A DNA stretch of 64,000 nucleotides from Halovenus sp. (GTDB taxonomy: Archaea > Halobacteriota > Halobacteria > Halobacteriales > Haloarculaceae). The position numbers were made by a program, and so were the translations under genes. Numbering within the stretch: position 1 is the stretch's first letter; the number at the start of each line of letters is the position of its first letter. Below the pieces are notes generated by a model that did no database searches, had not been told where the DNA came from, and saw only the letters and a list, made by a program, of their open reading frames with translations. The stretch lies in contig PUNZ01000173.1 of assembly GCA_003551945.1 (NCBI GenBank), forward strand, positions 1 through 64,000, written 5' to 3'. Positions 10,715-21,029 of the stretch are shown piece after piece.

Positions 10715-11497
10715 CTATTGGATTTGGTGCTCATCAAAAAATCCGAGCAGTCGGTCGTTGACTGCACGTGAGTGTTCGATATAGCAGAGGCGCTTGCCTT
10801 CGACTGGCTCAAAAGTCCCTCGGGGAAGGTTTCCACCGAGTTCGCGACCAGCCTCCATCGAAACGAGCGGGTCAGAAACACCATGACAGATAAGCGCTGG
10901 ACGGGTCAGTTCATACGGGTTGGTTAGTTCGAACGCTTCCATCGACTGGTGGAGCCGTTGTACCGTCTCTTGCGTTGCATCTTCTTCGACCCGCCAATCG
11001 GATATCTGATCGATAATTTCCGATTGTGCGTCACGAAAGGAGGAAGTGAACGCACCGGAAAGGGCGTCTGCAAATGCATCTTTGGTTCGCGTAGGGGGAT
11101 ACAAAGCGTTGAACTCCCCTGTATCAATACCCGAGGGGTCGCTGGCTGTGCCAAATACCGTCAGTGTGTGGGCGCGATTGAACCGGCGAGCATACTGAAG
11201 TGCAACCATCCCGCCAAGGCCAGCACCCACCAAATGAGCACGAGTGGTTTCGGTCGCTTTGAGAACTGCTTCGAGGTCCCCAACCAGTGTCTCGATATTG
11301 TATCCCTCCCGTGGGGTATCCGACCGTCCCACACCGCGCATGTCCCACACGAGCGTCTCATAGGGTCCTGCAACTGCGGGGGCTTGCCACCCCCACTGCC
11401 ATGCACCGAACCCACAGTCACCGATGAATGCGACTGTCTCACCGCTTCCATCCAATTCGTAATAGAGGTCAACTCCGTCGTTGGTTGCGTACGGCAC
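10715..11497 (-). CDS. Alpha/beta hydrolase
   Basis: YYELDGSGETVAFIGDCGFGAWQW, HLVGAGLGGMVALQYA nucleophile-elbow region. Confidence 0.85.
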   Translation of the reverse strand: MPYATNDGVDLYYELDGSGETVAFIGDCGFGAWQWGWQAPAVAGPYETLVWDMRGVGRSDTPREGYNIETLVGDLEAVLKATETTRAHLVGAGLGGMVALQYARRFNRAHTLTVFGTASDPSGIDTGEFNALYPPTRTKDAFADALSGAFTSSFRDAQSEIIDQISDWRVEEDATQETVQRLHQSMEAFELTNPYELTRPALICHGVSDPLVSMEAGRELGGNLPRGTFEPVEGKRLCYIEHSRAVNDRLLGFFDEHQIQ

Positions 11498-11499
11498 AA

Positions 11500-11766
11500 T
11501 TATTCGTCAAAAACGCGGCTTTCAGTTTTCATGGCTTCGATTTGCTCAGCAGCTTTTTCTGCTTGTTCAGGGAACAGCGCGATTTCAACGGTATTTCCGC
11601 TTTCATCTTCACACGCAATTTTGACGCGTTCATCGCCAAACTCACGGATTTCGAGAGACGTTACGTCATAGAGCTTTGTCGTTGCGGTATTATTTGAGGT
11701 GCCAACGTGTTTCAACGAGCCGTCTTTCAGTTCGAACATAAAGTTGTCGAGGTCGATTGTTATCAT
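11500..11766 (-). CDS. Conserved small hypothetical protein
   Basis: 88-aa acidic ORF directly downstream-packed with neighbours; no family recognised. Confidence 0.6.
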   Translation of the reverse strand: MITIDLDNFMFELKDGSLKHVGTSNNTATTKLYDVTSLEIREFGDERVKIACEDESGNTVEIALFPEQAEKAAEQIEAMKTESRVFDE

Positions 11767-11829
11767 AGCAACTCCTCAGAGGGGAGCAAAGTTAGGGTTT
11801 CGGACAGGGCCGCTATGTAGAGACGCGAG

Positions 11830-12411
11830 CTAGTCGTCTGCGCCTTTGTTCTGAGCGCTGCGGAATGAAGGTGGGTCAGGTTCTATGTGAGCATATTCGA
11901 CGACTCGCTGACCCAGCGTTTCGACACGCTCTGCGAGGTCTTCATCACGAAATTCGCCGTCTTCAATCTCAGTGCGTGCTTGTGGAATGGCAACTTGATG
12001 TGGGACCACCCAGGCGTTTACCGACCGACAGACAGCACGGAGATGTTCAAGCGCCGGGGTTGGAAAACCGCCGCCAGCGACGGTCAACAGGCCAACAGTC
12101 GTGTCGGTAAACTCATCGAAGCCACAGTAATCGAGCGCATTCTTCAAGGCTGATGAGTATGAGCCATGGTACAGTGGCGTACCGAGAATGAGAGAATCAG
12201 CAGCTGTAAAGTCTGCTTTGAGCTGGGCGGCATCGCCAACCTCTCTGTTATCTGCATCAAAAACAGGTAAGTCATACTCTCGAAGGTCAACAAGCTGTGT
12301 CGTCGCGCCGTATTCACGGGATTCAGCAAGCGCATGCTTGACTGCAATTCGTGTGTAACTTTCGTCGCGTAGGCTACCGACCACGCCGACAATATGCGGG
12401 GGGGAAGACAT
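11830..12411 (-). CDS. NADPH-dependent FMN reductase / NAD(P)H oxidoreductase
   Basis: VGVVGSLRDESYTRIAVKHALAES, LILGTPLYHGSYSSALKNALDYCG flavodoxin-like motifs. Confidence 0.9.
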   Translation of the reverse strand: MSSPPHIVGVVGSLRDESYTRIAVKHALAESREYGATTQLVDLREYDLPVFDADNREVGDAAQLKADFTAADSLILGTPLYHGSYSSALKNALDYCGFDEFTDTTVGLLTVAGGGFPTPALEHLRAVCRSVNAWVVPHQVAIPQARTEIEDGEFRDEDLAERVETLGQRVVEYAHIEPDPPSFRSAQNKGADD

Positions 12412-12515
12412 TGTTCATTCTCAGATGTCAGTTACTAAAGTCCCGGTGATTTCCCACAATTCCTGTCAGCGAGCCGTTCGATATACTCAACAATCTCCCA
12501 TTCCTGAGAGAGACT

Positions 12516-13556
12516 GTGGACTCGGAGTTTCAGTTCGAATTGGGTGTTTGTCAGTGGGCCGAGCAGTTCTGGCCGCCTGAGAGACGACGAACCAAGCCAG
12601 TCATCGTTGCCCGTCAACTCGGCACGAAGCGTCGGCGGTGGGATACGCTCGTTATCGAATGTAACGCCGAGGGACTCAGACAACGAGCCAACTTTGGAAC
12701 AAAGCGATTGGATTCAAATCTGCTACACGTTGTCCGGAATGCCCCCGCCTCGTACGAATGGTATCGGGATGCTCTGCCTGAACCATCCTACCCGTGGCGG
12801 TACGTCAGAGACGCAGTCCACCAGGCAGCGGACCGCGGTCTGATTAAGCGCAGGCGTGGGCATGGTGGCCGAATCGAACTTAAGCGAAAGTGGACCTATC
12901 CTGAATGGGTTGAACGAATCGTTGCTATCGAAAATAAGCCTGATCTTGATGCGAGTGCCGCCCGTGACCTGGCCACCCAACTGGAACGAGATATTGCACT
13001 CTCACTTGCCGATGAAGTCTGGGTCGCAACAGCGACGACGGACGACTCAGTTGAGCCAGTGTTACTCACAGAGCGACCACAAGAGGCTGGGATTATGACA
13101 ATTGACTCCGGAATCCGCGGTAAAGACAGCGCGGCAGTTGTCTGGCATCCGAGTACGCTCGATGTCTCCGCGCCGGGAACCCGAATTCTCGAACAACCAA
13201 CAGGTGGCAAATATGATGCGTCTGCCTGTCGATTTGAGTACGTTTCGCCAGCGTGGAAAGCAACCAAGCGTCTAGAGATAGCCGAACGAGCATACGAGCG
13301 CGGCTGGCGGTCGTATCTCTCATCGATGCGTCCGGACTGTCGGTATTTTGAACTGCGACCCGAACCTGATGTGCCCAGACCCTACTGCAGCGCGAAAGCC
13401 TGTTACCAGACTGCCCGTGAGTGTGCTGGCTCGTGCGCGGCGTTCGAACCGGAACCACCGATGTGGCGACAGCACGGCTGGCCCATCACCGGCGGACCAG
13501 GTAATGGAATCAAACGGCTCTTGAGCGAACAGCGAGAACGACAGCGACCAAAGTAA
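12516..13556 (+). CDS. DUF5787-like protein, possible PD-(D/E)xK-type fold
   Basis: GTG start; FELGVCQWAEQFWPP, VERIVAIENKPDLDASAARDLATQLERDIALSLADEVWVAT, C-terminal Cys cluster. Confidence 0.7.
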   Translation: MDSEFQFELGVCQWAEQFWPPERRRTKPVIVARQLGTKRRRWDTLVIECNAEGLRQRANFGTKRLDSNLLHVVRNAPASYEWYRDALPEPSYPWRYVRDAVHQAADRGLIKRRRGHGGRIELKRKWTYPEWVERIVAIENKPDLDASAARDLATQLERDIALSLADEVWVATATTDDSVEPVLLTERPQEAGIMTIDSGIRGKDSAAVVWHPSTLDVSAPGTRILEQPTGGKYDASACRFEYVSPAWKATKRLEIAERAYERGWRSYLSSMRPDCRYFELRPEPDVPRPYCSAKACYQTARECAGSCAAFEPEPPMWRQHGWPITGGPGNGIKRLLSEQRERQRPK

Positions 13557-13624
13557 TTCCTTTGTGGGCAACCACATATTACCTACGAACGTAATTACCA
13601 CTAAAAGTTGACTGAACTTAGTGC

Positions 13625-16600
13625 TCAGTCAGCACCACTTCGTGCGGCGGTTACCGGTTCGCCGGCCTCCAGTGTTGCGGAGTCTGGAAGTTCGGTTCGA
13701 ACATCTGCCTCAGGATGTTCTTGGATGATTTCTGCGTACGCATCTGGAAGTACTCTGGTAAACTGCTCAACTGCATCGTCCCAATTATCGAGTAGTTCCG
13801 TCGCCCGTTCAGAGCCAGTGTAGGCAGCGTGGTTCTCAACGAGACGAGCGAGCATCTCGCGGTCGCTTTGGTCCAGCTCGTCCGATAGAGAGACCATCCC
13901 GGTGTTTGCGCGGTCTTCCAACGTCCCATCAGGGTTGTAAACATACGCAACACCACCGGACATTCCGGCTGCGAAGTTCTTGCCAGTTTCCCCGAGAACG
14001 GCGATTGCTCCTCCAGTCATATACTCACAGCCGTGGTCACCGACCGATTCAACAACTCCTTTGACACCAGAGTTACGGACGGCAAACCGTTCCCCTGCGG
14101 CACCGTTGATATAACATTCACCCTGCGTTGCACCGTAGAGGGCAACGTTGCCGGTAATGATGTTCTCGCTTGCCTTGTAGGAGGCTGACTCCGGGGTTCG
14201 AACGATTAATTTTCCGCCAGAGAGCCCTTTGCCAACGTAATCGTTTGCCGTTCCAACAAGGTCCATTGTCACACCATCTTGGACGAAGGCACCGAAGCTC
14301 TGTCCTGCCGTTCCATCGAAGCGGATCGTCGCAGTATCATTCGGAAGGCCAGCCGTTCCGTTCGCCTGTGAGATACGGTTTGACAGCGTTGCACCCACCG
14401 TGCGGTCGACGTTCGTAATCTCCGTATCGATGGTTACTGGTTCGCCATGTTCGATGGCCGGTTCAAGCTCAGCAAGCAGTTCCCAGTCGAGTTGCGAGTC
14501 GATGTCGTGGTTCTGCTCTTGGGTCTTATAGCGGTCGACGCCTTCCGGCCGGTCAGGTTCGACAAGCATGGATGATAGGTCAACTTTTTTCGCTTTCTCC
14601 TGGGTGACATCATCGCGCTGTCGAAGCACGTCAACCCGACCAATCATCTCATCGACCGACCGGAAGCCGAGTTCCGCCATAATTTCCCGGAGTTCCTGTG
14701 CCATGAACGTCATGTAGTTGATGACATGCTGTGGCTCTCCAGGGAATCGCTCGCGGAGCTTTTCGTTTTGTGTTGCGACACCGACTGGACAAGTGTTTTC
14801 GTGACACTGTCGCGCCATCACACAGCCGGACGTGACTAGAGATGCAGTTCCGAAGCCGTAGCCTTCCGCACCAAGCAACGCCGCAATGGCGACATCGCGT
14901 CCTGTTTTGAGTCCGCCGTCAGTCGTGACGCGAATCCGGTCGCGTAGACCAGTCGTACAGAGCAGTTGGTTCGCCTCTGCGACGCCAAGTTCCCACGGAA
15001 TGCCTGCGTTCTTAATCGATGTTTTTGGCGAGGCACCTGTTCCGCCGTCATACCCCGAGATGTGCACAACATCTGCGTTTGCCTTGGCGACACCCGCAGC
15101 GATGATTCCAACGCCAGCTTCTGCAACCAGTTTCACGTTGATATCCGCCTCCGGATTGGCTGCCTTTAGGTCGCGAATAAGCTGTTTGAGGTCCTCAATT
15201 GAGTAAATGTCGTGAAGTGGCGGCGGTGAAATGAGTCCGACACCCGGCGTTGCATACCGGACGTGAGCAATCATCTCGTTCACTTTCTTGCCGGGGAGGT
15301 GCCCACCTTCGCCAGGTTTTGACCCCTGTGCCATCTTAATCTGCAGTTCGTCAGCGGCTGCCAGATAAGTCGACGTCACCCCAAACCGGCCCGACGCAAC
15401 CTGCTTCGTCGAGCAGTCCTTTTCGGTATCAAAACGCTCGGGTGGTTCACCACCTTCACCAGTGTTCGCTGTCGCACCAAGACGGTTCATGGCGATTGCA
15501 TTGTTTTCATGCATCTCCGGCGAGAGCGACCCGAGCGACATGGCGGAGGTTTCGAATCGTTTTACAATTTCTTCGATTGGCTCGACCTCGTCAATCGGAA
15601 CGGAGTCTCTGTGTTCTGTCTCGAAATCAAGCAACCCACGAAGCGCGGCGAGCTGTTCAGTCTGGTCATTGATGAGTTCGGCAAATTCGGAGTAGGTTTC
15701 ATAATCTCCCGTTCGGACAGCTCGCTGGAGCGTGCTCACTGTTTGTGGGTTCCACTGGTGATAAATACCGCCCGTCCGGTTCTCATACTCACCCACGCGC
15801 TCGAGGTTTGCCTCATCATCGCTCCAGGCAACCGCGTGACGGTCCAAGAGGTCGCTTTCGATTTCCTCAATGCCGATTCCCTGCGTTCGGTTTTCGGTTC
15901 CCTCGAAGTATTCGGCGATGAACTCAGCTGAGAGGCCAACCGCCTCAAAAATCTGTGCCCCTTGGTAGCTTTCGACCGTCGAAATGCCCATCTTCGCCAT
16001 CGTCTTCAATAGACCATCCTCGATAGCGTTGATGTAGGCGTCGATAGCCATACTCACATCTGCTCCGTCTGGCCCGGCAACGAGGTCTGCAATAGTTTCG
16101 TATGCAAGATATGGATTTATTGCACCCGCACCGTAGCCAATAAGCGTCGCAAAATGGTGGACTGCACGTGGGTCGCCTGATTCAAGAACGAGACCTACAT
16201 GGTTGCGTTTGCCGTTTCGGACGAGATGGTGGTGCACGCCGCTGACAGCGAGCAGCGATGAGATTGGTGCCCGGTCCGGCCCGGCGTTACGGTCTGAGAG
16301 AACGAGAATGTCGTGTTCATCTGCAAGGTCTGCAGCCTCTGTACGAACCCGTTCGATTGCTTCTTCGAGCGACTGCTCATCTGCATCAAACGTAATGTCA
16401 ACAACTCCGCTCGACATCCCGTTCGCATCGAGGGCTTTGATTGCTTCAGTTGTCTGGTCGGTGAGAATCGGAGAGTCGAGCACTAGCTGACGAGCGTGTT
16501 CCGGAGTCTCTTCAAGCAGATTTCGCTGATGTCCAAGCCGTGTTTCAAGGCTCGTGACCAACTCTTCGCGGATGTAATCAAGCGGCGGGTTTGAAACCTG

Positions 16601-18181
16601 TGCGAACAACTGTTTGAAGTAGGTAAACAGCGGTCGGTTGTGCTGTGAGAGGACTGAAAGCGGGGTATCATCTCCCATCGAGCCGACGGGGTCTTTCCCC
16701 TTTTCTGCCATCGGTTCGAGCAGATGGTCGACCTCGTCATAGGTATAGCCGTGCATCGCCTGATACGCTCTGAGCTGTCCGACGCTATCCTGTGGTGTGT
16801 TATCGTCATTTTCCGTGATATCCTCGACGACAACTTGCTCCTGGTCAACCCATTCACCGTATTTTTCATCGGAAAGCCCTTCAAACACCTCCGAATCTGG
16901 GATGATTCGTCCTTCATCAGGGTCAGCAAGGAAACACTGTCCAGGTTGCAGGCGACCTCGCTCAACGATTTCACTCTCATCGTAATCGAGTGCACCAACC
17001 TCTGATGCCATGACGAGCGTATTGTCTTCAAGGACGTCGTAACGACACGGACGAAGGCCGTTTCGGTCGAGGACAGCACCAACACGTTCTCCATCAGTTG
17101 CCGCAACAAGGGCAGGGCCGTCCCACGGTTCGACAAGCGAGGCGTGATAGTCGTAGAAATCGCGGCAGTGCTCAGGAACGGCGTTTTCTTCGCCGCGCCA
17201 GGCCTCAGGAATTAGCGTTCTGAGCGCGTGGGGGAGTGAACGGCCACCCATCATGAGCAGTTCAAGAGCGTTATCAACGCTTGCAGTATCCGACTGGTTT
17301 GGGTCGTCGATGATTGGCTTGATATGGTCGATATCCTCACCAAATTCATCGTGTTGAATGTCCGTCTCACGCGCCCGCATCCAGTTTATATTCCCCTGAA
17401 TCGTGTTGAACTCCCCGTTGTGGATGATGGTGCGGTATGGATGAGCGAGATGCCACGCACCGAGCGTGTTTGTCGAAAACCGGGCATGAACCATCGCAAA
17501 CGTTGATTTCATCCGGTCATCGTGCAGTTCAGGATAGTACTCCGCGACTTGCTCGGCCGTAAGCAATCCCTTATACACGAGCGTTTTGCGGTCGAGCGAG
17601 ACGATATAAAATTGCTCGGAGCCAGCGAGGTCCTGATTCTCGACCTCGTTTTCGGCGATTCGTCGGCCAACGTACAGCCGTCGGTCAAACTCCTCGGAGG
17701 AAAAGTCGGCACCGTCGACTGGGGCCACAACCACCTGAAAAACAGCAGGCTCGGAATCAAGTGCAGTCTGTCCAAGGCCAGTATTATCCGTCGGAACCTC
17801 ACGCCACGCGAGGACCTCAAGTTCTTGCGTTGCAAGTTGCGCTGCGATGAGCGATTTGAGAGCGTCGTGAGTGGTTTCGTCTTTCGGAAAGAACAGCGAA
17901 CCAACCGCATACTCTCCTGGGTCAGGAAGCGAGATAGCAAGTTCATCCGCAAAAAAGTCGTGTGGAATCTGGAGCATAATTCCCGCGCCGTCCCCGGTAT
18001 TTTCCTCGGCGCCGGTCGTTCCGCGATGTTCCATGCACTCCACGAGTTCTAATCCGTCACGTACTACCCGTGCACTTTTCCGGCCGTCGAGGTCCATGAC
18101 AACCCCGACACCACAATTTGAACGAGCGTCGGCCGGGTCTGCAAGGCCGGCGACCTCGTCCGCCATGAGTCTCTTTGTCAT
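13625..18181 (-). CDS. gltB: Glutamate synthase large subunit
   Basis: Start at MTKRLMADEVAGLADPADARSNCGVGVVMDLDG; class II amidotransferase, FMN/Fe-S synthase domain, C-terminal GXGXG domain. Confidence 0.95.
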   Translation of the reverse strand: MTKRLMADEVAGLADPADARSNCGVGVVMDLDGRKSARVVRDGLELVECMEHRGTTGAEENTGDGAGIMLQIPHDFFADELAISLPDPGEYAVGSLFFPKDETTHDALKSLIAAQLATQELEVLAWREVPTDNTGLGQTALDSEPAVFQVVVAPVDGADFSSEEFDRRLYVGRRIAENEVENQDLAGSEQFYIVSLDRKTLVYKGLLTAEQVAEYYPELHDDRMKSTFAMVHARFSTNTLGAWHLAHPYRTIIHNGEFNTIQGNINWMRARETDIQHDEFGEDIDHIKPIIDDPNQSDTASVDNALELLMMGGRSLPHALRTLIPEAWRGEENAVPEHCRDFYDYHASLVEPWDGPALVAATDGERVGAVLDRNGLRPCRYDVLEDNTLVMASEVGALDYDESEIVERGRLQPGQCFLADPDEGRIIPDSEVFEGLSDEKYGEWVDQEQVVVEDITENDDNTPQDSVGQLRAYQAMHGYTYDEVDHLLEPMAEKGKDPVGSMGDDTPLSVLSQHNRPLFTYFKQLFAQVSNPPLDYIREELVTSLETRLGHQRNLLEETPEHARQLVLDSPILTDQTTEAIKALDANGMSSGVVDITFDADEQSLEEAIERVRTEAADLADEHDILVLSDRNAGPDRAPISSLLAVSGVHHHLVRNGKRNHVGLVLESGDPRAVHHFATLIGYGAGAINPYLAYETIADLVAGPDGADVSMAIDAYINAIEDGLLKTMAKMGISTVESYQGAQIFEAVGLSAEFIAEYFEGTENRTQGIGIEEIESDLLDRHAVAWSDDEANLERVGEYENRTGGIYHQWNPQTVSTLQRAVRTGDYETYSEFAELINDQTEQLAALRGLLDFETEHRDSVPIDEVEPIEEIVKRFETSAMSLGSLSPEMHENNAIAMNRLGATANTGEGGEPPERFDTEKDCSTKQVASGRFGVTSTYLAAADELQIKMAQGSKPGEGGHLPGKKVNEMIAHVRYATPGVGLISPPPLHDIYSIEDLKQLIRDLKAANPEADINVKLVAEAGVGIIAAGVAKANADVVHISGYDGGTGASPKTSIKNAGIPWELGVAEANQLLCTTGLRDRIRVTTDGGLKTGRDVAIAALLGAEGYGFGTASLVTSGCVMARQCHENTCPVGVATQNEKLRERFPGEPQHVINYMTFMAQELREIMAELGFRSVDEMIGRVDVLRQRDDVTQEKAKKVDLSSMLVEPDRPEGVDRYKTQEQNHDIDSQLDWELLAELEPAIEHGEPVTIDTEITNVDRTVGATLSNRISQANGTAGLPNDTATIRFDGTAGQSFGAFVQDGVTMDLVGTANDYVGKGLSGGKLIVRTPESASYKASENIITGNVALYGATQGECYINGAAGERFAVRNSGVKGVVESVGDHGCEYMTGGAIAVLGETGKNFAAGMSGGVAYVYNPDGTLEDRANTGMVSLSDELDQSDREMLARLVENHAAYTGSERATELLDNWDDAVEQFTRVLPDAYAEIIQEHPEADVRTELPDSATLEAGEPVTAARSGAD

Positions 18182-18210
18182 ATCAACAAAGGCAAGATGC
18201 TCAACACATA

Positions 18211-18225
18211 TCAGGGTAACCCTGA
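18211..18225. promoter_or_regulatory. Perfect 7-bp-arm palindrome upstream of gltB
   Basis: tcagggt-a-accctga, 30 bp upstream of the gltB ATG within an AT-rich intergenic region. Confidence 0.5.
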
Positions 18226-18571
18226 AATGGCAATAGTATGTTAATGCCACATAAGGATATTTTAATTTATTAATATAATTCAAATTGGTACGTCGTATAT
18301 TTTGACGAACAGCCAATTAAAGCCCGTAAATAGATGTGTTTGTTCATTCGTAAGACCCCAATATAAACATACCGATGCTAGTGAACCACACTTGTGAACG
18401 GTGCAGGAAAACCCATATGAAAACATTCATAATGGATGTTAGTTTATATTCTTCCATTGTACTTTTTGAAAAGATAATTTGTCGATGGCGACTGGGTTAC
18501 TGAGCGCATTCTTGCGCGGCCATAGCAAGAAATGACCGATAGACACTTTCTCTCTTCGCCCATTCCACTGA

Positions 18572-19297
18572 ATGATGCAACATCGAACAGAGCTTTCAGT
18601 CGACGGAGATAAACTCGTGGCAATCCATCATGAAGCAGCCAGCGACCGGTGGATACTCTTTTCGCATGGCTTCCTGAGCGACAAGGAAGGAAGTTACGAG
18701 TATCGAGCACAACGTGCAGTTGAGCAAGGATTTAACGCTGTTCGATTTGACCACCGCGGCTGTGGGGAATCCGACCTCCCCTTTTCCGAGCAAACGCTGA
18801 GTACCAGATTAGCGGATATGCAGGCTGTGATGGATGCCTTTTCAGTCGATTCGTGTCTCCTGTTTGGCTCCAGCTTTGGCGGGAAAGTTGCACTACATAC
18901 CGCTGCTGTCGATGACCGTGTACAGGGCGTTGCTGCCCGAGCGCCAGTCACATACAATCGACTCTTTGAGAGGTATCATCCTGAAAGCAAGAGTCCTCAA
19001 CAGACCAGCGACCATGATGTGTCTCTTCCAGTAGACTTTTTTGAGGATTTTTCAAGGTATCCATTTGAACAGGTCCTCGATAACTGTACAGTGCCACTCT
19101 GTCTGTTTCACGGAACAGCGGATGAGACGGTCCCAGTTACCACGACCCTCGAAGCGATTGGGGCGCTTGAAGCAGATGTCACCTTTCACCAGTTTGCCGG
19201 GGAAGGCCATCGATTTTCGAGGGCGGCCGAAGGCCGCTTACAAAATCAGTTATTCGACTGGATCCACCGCGAGGTACGCGAAGTACAGACCAAATAA
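18572..19297 (+). CDS. Alpha/beta hydrolase
   Basis: WILFSHGFLSDKEGSYEYRAQRAVEQGFNAVRFDHRGCGES, LLFGSSFGGKVALH. Confidence 0.87.
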   Translation: MMQHRTELSVDGDKLVAIHHEAASDRWILFSHGFLSDKEGSYEYRAQRAVEQGFNAVRFDHRGCGESDLPFSEQTLSTRLADMQAVMDAFSVDSCLLFGSSFGGKVALHTAAVDDRVQGVAARAPVTYNRLFERYHPESKSPQQTSDHDVSLPVDFFEDFSRYPFEQVLDNCTVPLCLFHGTADETVPVTTTLEAIGALEADVTFHQFAGEGHRFSRAAEGRLQNQLFDWIHREVREVQTK

Positions 19298-19315
19298 CGA
19301 CAACGTGAACTCAGG

Positions 19316-19774
19316 TCAGATCCCTTCGACCGACCGGACTGCCGTTTCAACCCCTGGCGGTAACGCTGATGGGCCATCGGAAACACGATGTGTTGGAATC
19401 AGAACTGGGAGCGGGTTCCCGACCAACGCGTTTTGAACCGTTGGTAGGTGTTCGTCCGGGTCATGATCACCAGGCGTCATGCGGAGCAGTTGTGCCATCG
19501 AAACGGTCTCACCATAGGGCACAGTCCGCAACGTCTCCAGAATCTCTCGCTGTGGGGTCGGAACGGTAAGCGCCACGACCACATCCGAAAAGTCATCTTG
19601 TTCACCTGAAAAGAAAGCGACAATTCTTTCGAGTAACTCGTGGTCTGTCTGTGCATCCGCATCGAGTTGTGTCGGAAAACTCAGCGATAGAACCCGACCC
19701 TGTGCAATACCGAGTTGCACCGTTCGGTCAAGACCAGGGAGTTCACAGCCGTAAATACCAGTGGCGTCGGTCAT
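19316..19774 (-). CDS. MGMT-family (alkyltransferase-like) protein lacking the acceptor cysteine
   Basis: [16 protein letters not shown]...[28 protein letters not shown] replaces the canonical IPCHRV. Confidence 0.82.
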   Translation of the reverse strand: MTDATGIYGCELPGLDRTVQLGIAQGRVLSLSFPTQLDADAQTDHELLERIVAFFSGEQDDFSDVVVALTVPTPQREILETLRTVPYGETVSMAQLLRMTPGDHDPDEHLPTVQNALVGNPLPVLIPTHRVSDGPSALPPGVETAVRSVEGI

Positions 19775-19868
19775 ACCATCATCACCGTGTGCTAGCCGGT
19801 TGAAGTTGTTGGACAGGACTACGGAGAGATATCAGCACGCACTTACCGGAGAACGACCAACTCGGAGT

Positions 19869-20936
19869 ATGCGAATCGCCGACCGGAGACAGGTCGAAGG
19901 TGGACAGGAACGGCTCACACTCGTTCCTGAGAGTCTTGATGACCTGTGGCATCTCTCACATATCATCATGCCCGGTGACAACGTCGCCGGCGATACCACT
20001 CGCCGGATACAGCGTGCTGAAGAGACACTCCGCGATACCGGTGGCGAACGGGAACACATCTGGGTAGAGATAGGTGTCGATGATGTCGAATTCGCCCAAT
20101 TTGCTAACCGTTTGCGTGTCAGCGGGGTCATCGAAGATTGTTCGCGCGAAGACCAACTTGGCCAACATCACACCCTGAATATCGAAGAGCACACCGAATT
20201 CGAACTCGAAAAGCGTCTCACACCGGACCAAAGCGAGCGACTGGAAAATGCTGTCGAAGCGACCGAAAATCCGGACGTTGCGGTTGCAACCGTCGAAGAA
20301 GGGCTCGCCCACGTCCATACAATTGCCCAATACGGCACGGAGGAACGCGCGACAATCAGCGGACCGACTGGAAAAGGAGAGTACGCACGACCCAGAAACG
20401 AACTGTTTGACGAGCTGGGAACCGTGCTTTCACGGCTGGATGTCGCGGCTATCATTCTCGCGGGTCCAGGATTTACAAAAAACGACGCATTGTCGTATCT
20501 CGAGGAGAAGTACCCTGACGTCGCATCACAAGTAACGACAGTCGATACGAGTAGCGTCGGCGATAGAGGAGTTCACGAAGTGCTGAAACGCGGGGCAGTA
20601 GAGGAGGTCCAAAAAGAAACCCGAATCGCCGACGAGTCAGCGCTTATTGATGAATTGATGGAGCGGTTACGGGACGGGCATACCGTCGCATATGGACCAG
20701 AACAGGTCCAAAAGGCGGCCGAGTATGGGGCCATTGAACAACTCCTTATCCTTGATGACAAGCTTCGAACCGAACGGACCAGCGAAGGCGAGTGGGATAT
20801 CGACGTCGACGATGTCGTTGAGACGACGACGCAGAAAGGCGGCGAGATTACTGTCTTTTCGAGCGAATTTGACCCGGGACAGCAACTCGCTAACGTTGGC
20901 GGGATTGCTGCGTTACTTCGGTACAGACTGGAGTGA
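19869..20936 (+). CDS. pelA: mRNA surveillance protein pelota
   Basis: [72 protein letters not shown]. Confidence 0.93.
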   Translation: MRIADRRQVEGGQERLTLVPESLDDLWHLSHIIMPGDNVAGDTTRRIQRAEETLRDTGGEREHIWVEIGVDDVEFAQFANRLRVSGVIEDCSREDQLGQHHTLNIEEHTEFELEKRLTPDQSERLENAVEATENPDVAVATVEEGLAHVHTIAQYGTEERATISGPTGKGEYARPRNELFDELGTVLSRLDVAAIILAGPGFTKNDALSYLEEKYPDVASQVTTVDTSSVGDRGVHEVLKRGAVEEVQKETRIADESALIDELMERLRDGHTVAYGPEQVQKAAEYGAIEQLLILDDKLRTERTSEGEWDIDVDDVVETTTQKGGEITVFSSEFDPGQQLANVGGIAALLRYRLE

Positions 20937-21029
20937 ATAGTTATCAAAATGATGTTTTGAGTGGGATTTGTCGAAACGATTTTTTACGCTCGCTTCGAGC
21001 GACCCGTAGAGATAAAAACGGGCCACTAC

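Noticed and set aside
12435-12683. 82-aa minus-strand ORF overlapping the DUF5787-like gene start
   Set aside because: The plus-strand frame continues into a long convincing protein; the antisense peptide has no motif
18416-18431. Small inverted repeat tatgaa-aaca-ttcata in the gltB intergenic region
   Set aside because: 6-bp arms in AT-rich DNA are expected by chance; no positional support
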